A DNA stretch of 64,000 bases, from positions 26,293,001-26,357,000 of the forward strand of contig NC_092673.1 of assembly GCF_964355755.1 (NCBI RefSeq), in the 5' to 3' direction. Within the stretch, counting starts at the first letter, position 1. Each line of letters opens with the position of its first letter. Under the pieces are notes generated by a model. That model ran no database searches. It was not told the DNA's origin and saw nothing but the letters and a program-made list of their open reading frames with translations. The DNA is from Antedon mediterranea. Lineage: Eukaryota > Echinodermata > Crinoidea > Comatulida > Antedonidae. Below, in pieces: positions 61,232 to 64,000 of this stretch. The position numbers were made by a program, and so were the translations under genes.

Positions 61232-62559
61232 TCGCCCACGGTTTTAATCATATTGGTTGCGTTTGATATCGATTGCGTTGTTACTTTGGTCGCGCTAAAT
61301 GTCGTATACAGTATAATGTTTATCCTATATACATAATTTGTGTTTTAATTTTTATTTTACAGGTTTTAATGGAGTGATGTGCTTTTTAAAAATCATTAAA
61401 AAAATAGTCCCTTGTTTGAAAGTTCTAAAAAGATTATCCCTGATTTATAGTTTCGAAAATGTTAATTTAATATGATTTTAAAATTAGTTACCAGAGCCAC
61501 AATTACGAATCTTTCTTCAACCTACGCGTGGATACCAGCTAATTTTTTAGGATAAGCTAATTTTTTAGGATAATATAATAAATGTATAATGTGTAGTAGC
61601 CTAGGCCTTCGTATAGATTTACAGTAGTTAAAACAATAACAGTGTTGTAAGACAATGAGTGTTATAGGCTACTTATTGATCATTTTGCATTTATTGACAA
61701 GTTATATGTCTTAATTTTATAATGACTTTTCAAAATAAAGAAATAAAAAAAAAAAGGATTTCATCGCCGATATGATTGTTTTACATGCAGGTATTTTAGT
61801 AAAATTAAAACGCTACATTTTGACCATGGAAAAACCATCGTACAGTATCGTGTGCGTGTTTTTTAAAAAGGGGAATCCCCGACGGTCAGCAGAAAGACGT
61901 AGCAGCTGTGAGGAAACAGATACCAGAAGGCGCAGCTCCGATTGGTTTCAGAGAATGTTTCAGATGGCGAGTCGCCTTTTATTCAACAGCACAATGATCA
62001 TTTTACTGAAGAAATTCTTTTCAACCCCTTTGGTTAGGCCTAGAACATTCTAATTATCATGCCTAATAAATATCCTCATATCGGGTATTTATTTAATTTT
62101 AAATTAAACAAGACAGTGAAGAGGCACGGAATAATACGTACACGGACGTACGACGAATACACACACGCACGTCATCATTTACGACATATAGTGGTGATAT
62201 GATGCAATTTTATAATGGATATAATGATGGGATTGCCTTTCCAGGCTTACAATCAATGTTCATTACGTAATACTATGTATATAATAGTAAACTGAATGTT
62301 TATAAATAAATTGTTTTACGTAATTTGTTGCATATAAAATAAAAGACACAGACGTAGCCTACGTTTCCTATAAAATATTTCACATTTAAATTATTATGTA
62401 CTGTTAAATGACATTATGCTGGATAATATTATAATCTTAAACTATGTTTACAATTATTAATATAGGCCTAATAATAATAATACATATTCATCGACCAAAG
62501 TAAAAATAATCTAGATCGTATAACATTATTTTATCGCGACCAAATTTAAACGCGACCGA

Positions 62560-62785
62560 TTTCGAACGCGACTGATATCATCGTAAAACTCCGGCGGGGT
62601 TTCCCCATCTTCAGATGGTGCGTTGCAGTACGACGACAACGGCGGAGTAATTACGGGGGTTTCCCTCTGGTAAGCTAGCACGTTAGTGCGACCGCGGAAG
62701 GATTAGTCGGGGGCTTCCTCTCTGATGATGGGGTGCGTGCCGATCGTGTGACCTGAGACTACATGGCGGGGCTTCCCCTTTTTAT
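62560..62785. repeat. Degenerate GC-rich repeat inside the foldback element
   Basis: Four loose copies about 55-65 bp apart, each with a GGCGGGGTTTCCCC / CGGGGGTTTCCCTC / CGGGGGCTTCCTC / GGCGGGGCTTCCCC core. Base composition differs sharply from the AT-rich surroundings. Confidence 0.65.
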
Positions 62786-62855
62786 GCCTACACGTTCCGT
62801 GTTATTTTGTGTATGATTGCGACATTTTACGCACTTGTAAACTATTTTTTAACGT

Positions 62856-63060
62856 TTTGGGGCGACTTTGCGTTGGGGCGACTTTGTGATGGGGCGACTT
62901 TGCGATGGGGCGACTTTGCGTTGGGGCGACTTTGTGATGGGGCGACTTTGCGATGGGGCGACTGTGTCGGGGCGACTTTGTTTTGGGGCGACTTTGCGAT
63001 GGGGCGACTGTGTAAGGGGCGACTTTGTATGGGGCGACTTTGCGATGGGGCGACTTGACT
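62856..63060. repeat. Right minisatellite arm (inverted)
   Basis: Units of GGGGCGACTTTGCGAT type, the inverted complement of the left arm, with two shortened ACTGTGT variants. Confidence 0.95.
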
Positions 63061-63729
63061 AGCATCCATTTCAGGGTGCTCGGTTCAAATCCTGTCAGAT
63101 TTATCCTTAAATATGTTTGTGCTATAAGGTGCAACTACACCAAAACCTGAGAAAGCTTCTTAGGTTTCTATCCTGTTTGACAAGTCATGTATTTGCTGTT
63201 GGATGGATATCATACTGTCATTTCCATACAATGCTGTAAATGAAGAGTTTTGAGAATTCACTTTACTCATCAAAAAAGGCTTTAAAGATAAATGGAAACA
63301 AATTGCATTAGAAAGAATGGTCGATGTTGTATACATTCAATTCACTTCAGTTGGCGGGCACTTAAGGGTCATATAAGAATTATTTTTCATGCTAAAAGAA
63401 GAATAATGTTTGGAGTTTTTGGAAAGATGTTTCAAAATGGATATAAACTGATAAACTGATAAAAATACTTTTATTGCAACTTTTGGGTTGAATTATACAA
63501 AAATATATACTTAGACTTAAATGAAAAAATATATCAAATCCATCAACGATATAAATCAAAAAACACAAAAACATCGAACAACAGACAAAATGAAGTCAAG
63601 TCAGGGAACGAAGCGACTGTGCAGGGATATATAAGTATGCTTACCACTTTTGAAAGAGACCAAAGTTTACAATAAAATTTTTTGATCGTTCCGTTTTTAT
63701 TTTTGGAATGCAAAATTCTTTAACTTGTC
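63061..63729. other. Non-coding stretch between the foldback element and the LINE end
   Basis: AT-rich. It may include the 3' untranslated tail of the LINE that ends at 63730. No ORF is supported. Confidence 0.4.
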
Positions 63730-64000
63730 TTAAATTGTATCTAGATTTAGGCGCTTTTGGAAGAAGGTGATGAAGTTAAGTCTATGGGAAGGGTTTTTAA
63801 GTTTCTGATAGTAATCCTTGCACAGTCTAGTTCGACGTTCACATAGCACAGGCACATTACATTGAGCCATTGCTTTGTTGTAACTGAGCTTTGGGAACGT
63901 GATTCTATGCGCCCTTCGTTGGATACTTTCCAGTTGGTCAGACTGCAATTTAGTTAAGCACGTTCCCCAAACGGGGACGGCGTATTCTAGTACAGGTCTG
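63730..64000 (-). mobile_element. 3' end of a LINE reverse-transcriptase ORF (partial)
   Basis: The minus-strand frame runs from the window edge to a stop at 63730. It has RPVLEYAVPVWGTCLTKLQS, then QLESIQRRAHRI and CERRTRLCKDYYQKL. This is the C-terminal segment after the reverse-transcriptase palm in CR1/Jockey-like non-LTR elements (RP-x-LEY-x-x-PVW, then LE-x-IQ-R-A-R-I). The frame is open as far as it can be seen. The rest lies beyond the window. Confidence 0.85.

Larger units (their letters stand above)
61026..63060. mobile_element. 2-kb foldback-type element with minisatellite inverted ends
   Basis: The left array (61026-61231) is built on AAGTCGCCCCATCGCA units of about 16 bp. The right array (62856-63060) is its inverted complement. 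Outer tips are exact mirror copies: AGTCAAGTCGCCCCATCGCA and TGCGATGGGGCGACTTGACT. Variant units (ATACAA, a shorter CACAGTC unit) appear in both arms. The interior (about 1.6 kb) has no recognisable transposase. Its right part (62560-62780) is GC-rich and repetitive. This fits a non-autonomous foldback element. The superfamily is unknown. Confidence 0.85.

Noticed and set aside
61000-61336. ORFs with KSPHRKVAP or GRLCDGATLRWGDF repeats on both strands
   Set aside because: Produced by the 16-bp minisatellite arms of the foldback element; the same happens at 62802-63134.
61772-62053. 93-codon ORF inside the foldback element
   Set aside because: No transposase motif or family similarity that I can see; composition is not distinctive.

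Overview
The window looks like AT-rich nuclear DNA of an invertebrate deuterostome, most likely an echinoderm. The genes have many short exons with GT-AG introns. There is a complete PERK gene, a large NACHT-LRR receptor with death-effector-like N-terminal exons (a class expanded in echinoderms and amphioxus), a C2H2 zinc-finger protein, tRNA-derived SINEs, LINE remnants, several MITE families and many minisatellites. The organism call is inference from gene content. No species was identified by comparison.

Layout, left to right. (1) 1-7.4 kb: a 35-bp minisatellite, two short exons of an unidentified Gly/Gln/Asn-rich protein on the minus strand (2451-2732), three more tandem arrays and a TTAA-ended MITE. 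(2) 7.5-8.5 kb: a divergent rhodopsin-class GPCR. (3) 10.06-12.06 kb, minus: TMEM129, an ER-associated-degradation E3 ligase, in four exons. (4) 12.76-24.13 kb, plus: EIF2AK3/PERK in sixteen exons. TMEM129 and PERK are head to head over about 700 bp. (5) 26.6-27.96 kb, minus: a small coiled-coil-like protein, head to head with (6) 28.6-33.7 kb, plus: an iRhom (inactive rhomboid). (7) 34.9-36.4 kb: a higher-order minisatellite directly before (8) 36.5-43.1 kb, plus: a five-exon, 1,832-residue DED-NACHT-LRR receptor. (9) 44.5-47.1 kb, plus: NOP16. (10) 49.0-53.8 kb, minus: a THEG-repeat protein in eight exons. (11) 54.6-58.75 kb, minus: a 1,208-residue C2H2 zinc-finger protein. (12) 60.5-64 kb: LINE ORF1 debris, a 2-kb foldback element whose inverted ends are minisatellites, and the 3' end of a LINE reverse transcriptase.

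I rebuilt the gene models by hand from splice sites, intron phase and remembered family conservation. Seven models (PERK, TMEM129, NOP16, THEG-like, the NLR, the zinc-finger protein and the small coiled-coil gene) give complete in-frame CDSs. The iRhom has one unresolved junction. TMEM129 and PERK both work in ER protein quality control. The NLR is the likely innate-immune gene. Neighbouring genes otherwise show no obvious shared pathway.

The most interesting points are: the NLR with two tandem, phase-1-symmetric death-effector exons and a super-repeat inside its LRRs; the iRhom that has lost both catalytic dyad residues; ACGT-core sites in the shared TMEM129/PERK intergenic region; and the foldback element with minisatellite ends.
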